Positions 14,148-15,769 of a stretch of DNA of 15,769 nucleotides are shown in pieces. The stretch is from a bacterium (GTDB taxonomy: Bacteria; SZUA-79; Acidulodesulfobacterales; Acidulodesulfobacteraceae). The stretch is taken from the NCBI GenBank assembly GCA_021791295.1, contig JAJYWW010000088.1:1-15769 (forward strand). Direction: 5' to 3'. How positions within the stretch are numbered: position 1 is the stretch's first letter; each line of letters opens with the position of its first letter. The notes below the pieces were generated by a model. That model searched no databases, had not been told where the DNA came from, and was given only the letters and a program-made list of their open reading frames with translations. The position numbers and the translations under genes were made by a program.

Positions 14148-15769
14148 AGAGCTTCTTTCATGGACAGTTTTATTTTACCCGCCTTATCTATATCAATGAC
14201 CTTGACTTTTACTTCGTCTCCTTCTTTCAATACGTCGGAAACTTTTTCAACTCTTTTATTATCTATCTGAGAAATATGGACTAATCCGTCCGTACCGGGA
14301 AATATCTCGACAAAAGCGCCAAAATCCATTATCTTTCTTACTTTACCGAGATAAATTTTACTGATTTCGGCTTCCTGGGTAATATCGTTTATCATTGCGA
14401 CGGCAAGTTTAAGAGATTCTCCGTTGTTTGAAGAAATCGTCACTTTTCCCGAATCTTCTATATCTACTTTCGCGCCGGTCTTTTCTATTATTCCTTTTAT
14501 TACCTTGCCGCCCGAACCAATCACTTCTCTTACTTTTTCGGGTTTAACGTTCATGGTGACTATTCTTGGAGCGTTTTGCGCCATATCTTTTCTGGGTTCC
14601 GCAATAGACTGAAGCATTATGTTTAGTATGTGCAGGCGTCCTTCTTTTGCCTGCGATAGTGCGTTTCTTAAAATTTCGCTAGTAACGCCCGAAATTTTTA
14701 TATCCATCTGTAAAGCCGTAACTCCGTTCGACGTTCCGGCAACTTTAAAGTCCATATCGCCGAGATGGTCTTCGTCGCCCAGAATGTCCGAAAGTATAGC
14801 TATACCGTCGCCTTCTTTTATGAGTCCCATGGCTATTCCCGCAACGGGAGCTTTTATCGGAACGCCGGCATCCATTAAAGCAAGAGTGCCTCCGCATATC
14901 GTAGCCTGTGAAGAGGAACCGTTAGATTCTAAAATTTCGGAAACAAGCCTTATAGTGTAAGGAAATTTTTCAGCGGACGGTATTATATATCTTAATGCTT
15001 TTTCGCCAAGCGAACCGTGGCCTATTTCTCTTCTGCCCGGAGACCTTAACGGCGCAACTTCGCCGACCGAAAAAGGAGGAAAATTATAATGCAGCATAAA
15101 TCTTTTGGCGGATTCTTTCTCGGGCGCGTCTATTATCTGTTCGTCGAACTTTGTCCCAAGAGTCGCGGCAACTAAGGCCTGCGTTTCGCCCCTCGTAAAA
15201 ACCGCGCTGCCGTGAGCCATAGGCAATTCGCCGACGGAACAAGTGATAGGCCTTATATCTCTAAGTCTTCTTCCGTCAATTCTTAAACCGTCTTTTATTA
15301 TATTATTCCTCAATATGTCTTTCTGTATCGATTCCATAATATGCAGTATCGCGGCTTCATGCTCCAGATAAGATTCTTTAAGGAGTTCGATAATTTTATT
15401 GTTTAAACTTTCGACTCTTTCGTTTCTTTCAAGTTTTGCCGGAATTCTAAGAGCATCGGATAAATCGTCGAACGCAAGCTCTTTAACCCTTTCATATAAT
15501 CCGTCAGGAAATTTAATTTCTTTTATAGAAACTTTTTTAACGTCGATTTCAGATAAAATACTATTCTGAAATTCGATTAATTCCTTAATTTTACCGTGCG
15601 CAAACTCTATAGCCGAAATAAGCTCTTCTTCGTCTAACTCGTTAAAACTTCCCTCCACCATCGTTATGGCATCTTTAGAACCGGCAACTATAAGGAAAGT
15701 GTCGCTTTCTTCAAGTTCTTTATATGTCGGATTGGCGATAAAATTACCGTTTATCCTTGCTACTCTGAC
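14144..15769 (-). CDS. pnp: Polyribonucleotide nucleotidyltransferase (5' end outside window)
   Basis: PNPase degrades RNA from the 3' end using phosphate and can add tails in reverse. The last 541 residues are visible. The frame stays open from 15769 through VRVARINGNF, NPTYKELEESDTFLIVAGSKDAITM, which is PNPase sequence, so the Met at 15661 is internal and not the start. Domains in order: end of the first RNase PH core, helical linker, second RNase PH core (DGRRLRDIRPI, GSAVFTRGETQALV, PPFSVGEVAPLRSPGRREIGHG, GDMDFKVAGTSNGVTALQMD with the catalytic Asp), KH domain (VREVIGSGGKVIKGIIEKTGAKVDIED) and S1 domain (GKVRKIMDFGAFVEIFPGTDGLVHISQI). It ends right after S1 (IKLSMKEAL), lacking the acidic tail of some homologues. 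The stop overlaps the M16 peptidase start. Confidence 0.97.
   Translation of the reverse strand, partial: VRVARINGNFIANPTYKELEESDTFLIVAGSKDAITMVEGSFNELDEEELISAIEFAHGKIKELIEFQNSILSEIDVKKVSIKEIKFPDGLYERVKELAFDDLSDALRIPAKLERNERVESLNNKIIELLKESYLEHEAAILHIMESIQKDILRNNIIKDGLRIDGRRLRDIRPITCSVGELPMAHGSAVFTRGETQALVAATLGTKFDEQIIDAPEKESAKRFMLHYNFPPFSVGEVAPLRSPGRREIGHGSLGEKALRYIIPSAEKFPYTIRLVSEILESNGSSSQATICGGTLALMDAGVPIKAPVAGIAMGLIKEGDGIAILSDILGDEDHLGDMDFKVAGTSNGVTALQMDIKISGVTSEILRNALSQAKEGRLHILNIMLQSIAEPRKDMAQNAPRIVTMNVKPEKVREVIGSGGKVIKGIIEKTGAKVDIEDSGKVTISSNNGESLKLAVAMINDITQEAEISKIYLGKVRKIMDFGAFVEIFPGTDGLVHISQIDNKRVEKVSDVLKEGDEVKVKVIDIDKAGKIKLSMKEAL

Noticed and set aside
14424..14960. Two plus-strand frames inside pnp
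   Set aside because: They are antisense to the catalytic and KH parts of PNPase and have no start signals.
15659..15661. Met codon as the start of pnp
   Set aside because: PNPase-like sequence continues in frame upstream to the window edge, so this Met is internal and the gene is simply cut.

Overview
The window is low-GC bacterial chromosome from a Gram-negative (double-membrane) organism. It encodes Pal, a TraT-type outer-membrane lipoprotein and a periplasmic binding protein with a signal peptide. Coding density is high and most genes are core functions. The gene content would fit a low-GC deltaproteobacterium-like lineage, for example an acidophilic sulfur or metal cycling group, but that placement is a guess from gene style. 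No rRNA, tRNA, CRISPR array, transposase or phage gene was seen, and no gap between genes exceeds 300 bp.

Left part (1-5507). A truncated pal gene runs leftward. Divergently, a rightward cluster runs cbpA (DnaJ-type co-chaperone), cbpM-like modulator, bioB, ruvX (yqgF) and mltG, with gaps of only 9-52 bp. A separate rightward lipoprotein gene of the TraT family has its own ribosome binding site. A perfect 40-nt palindrome (5468-5507) closes this side and probably ends transcription from both directions.

Middle (5533-8633). A leftward modABC-type operon for oxyanion uptake (molybdate/tungstate family) sits behind a good sigma70-type promoter. That promoter carries a sequence resembling a ModE operator over its -10 element. 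A hairpin followed by a U-rich tract lies between modA and modB and may set binding protein above permease. The binding protein lacks the serines that hold molybdate in E. coli ModA, and the ATPase has a changed Q-loop, so the substrate should not be assumed.

Right part (8667-15769), all leftward. Transcription order is pnp (5' end outside the window), an M16 zinc peptidase that overlaps pnp by 4 nt, a six-helix membrane protein, a TetR regulator, a 14-helix DHA2-family drug exporter, and xseA (exonuclease VII large subunit). A REP-like palindrome sits between the peptidase and the membrane protein. The TetR gene has a near-consensus promoter with a perfect inverted repeat filling its spacer, which suggests an autoregulated tetR-efflux(-xseA) unit.

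The cbpA and tetR promoters have the same geometry: TTGAAT, 17 nt, then TATAAA or TATAAT, ending six bases before the ATG with no Shine-Dalgarno. This suggests leaderless mRNAs. I found no clearly new multi-gene system. The points most worth a second look are the atypical Mod transporter and its control region, the leaderless promoters, and BioB with Leu where its unusual Arg cluster ligand should be.
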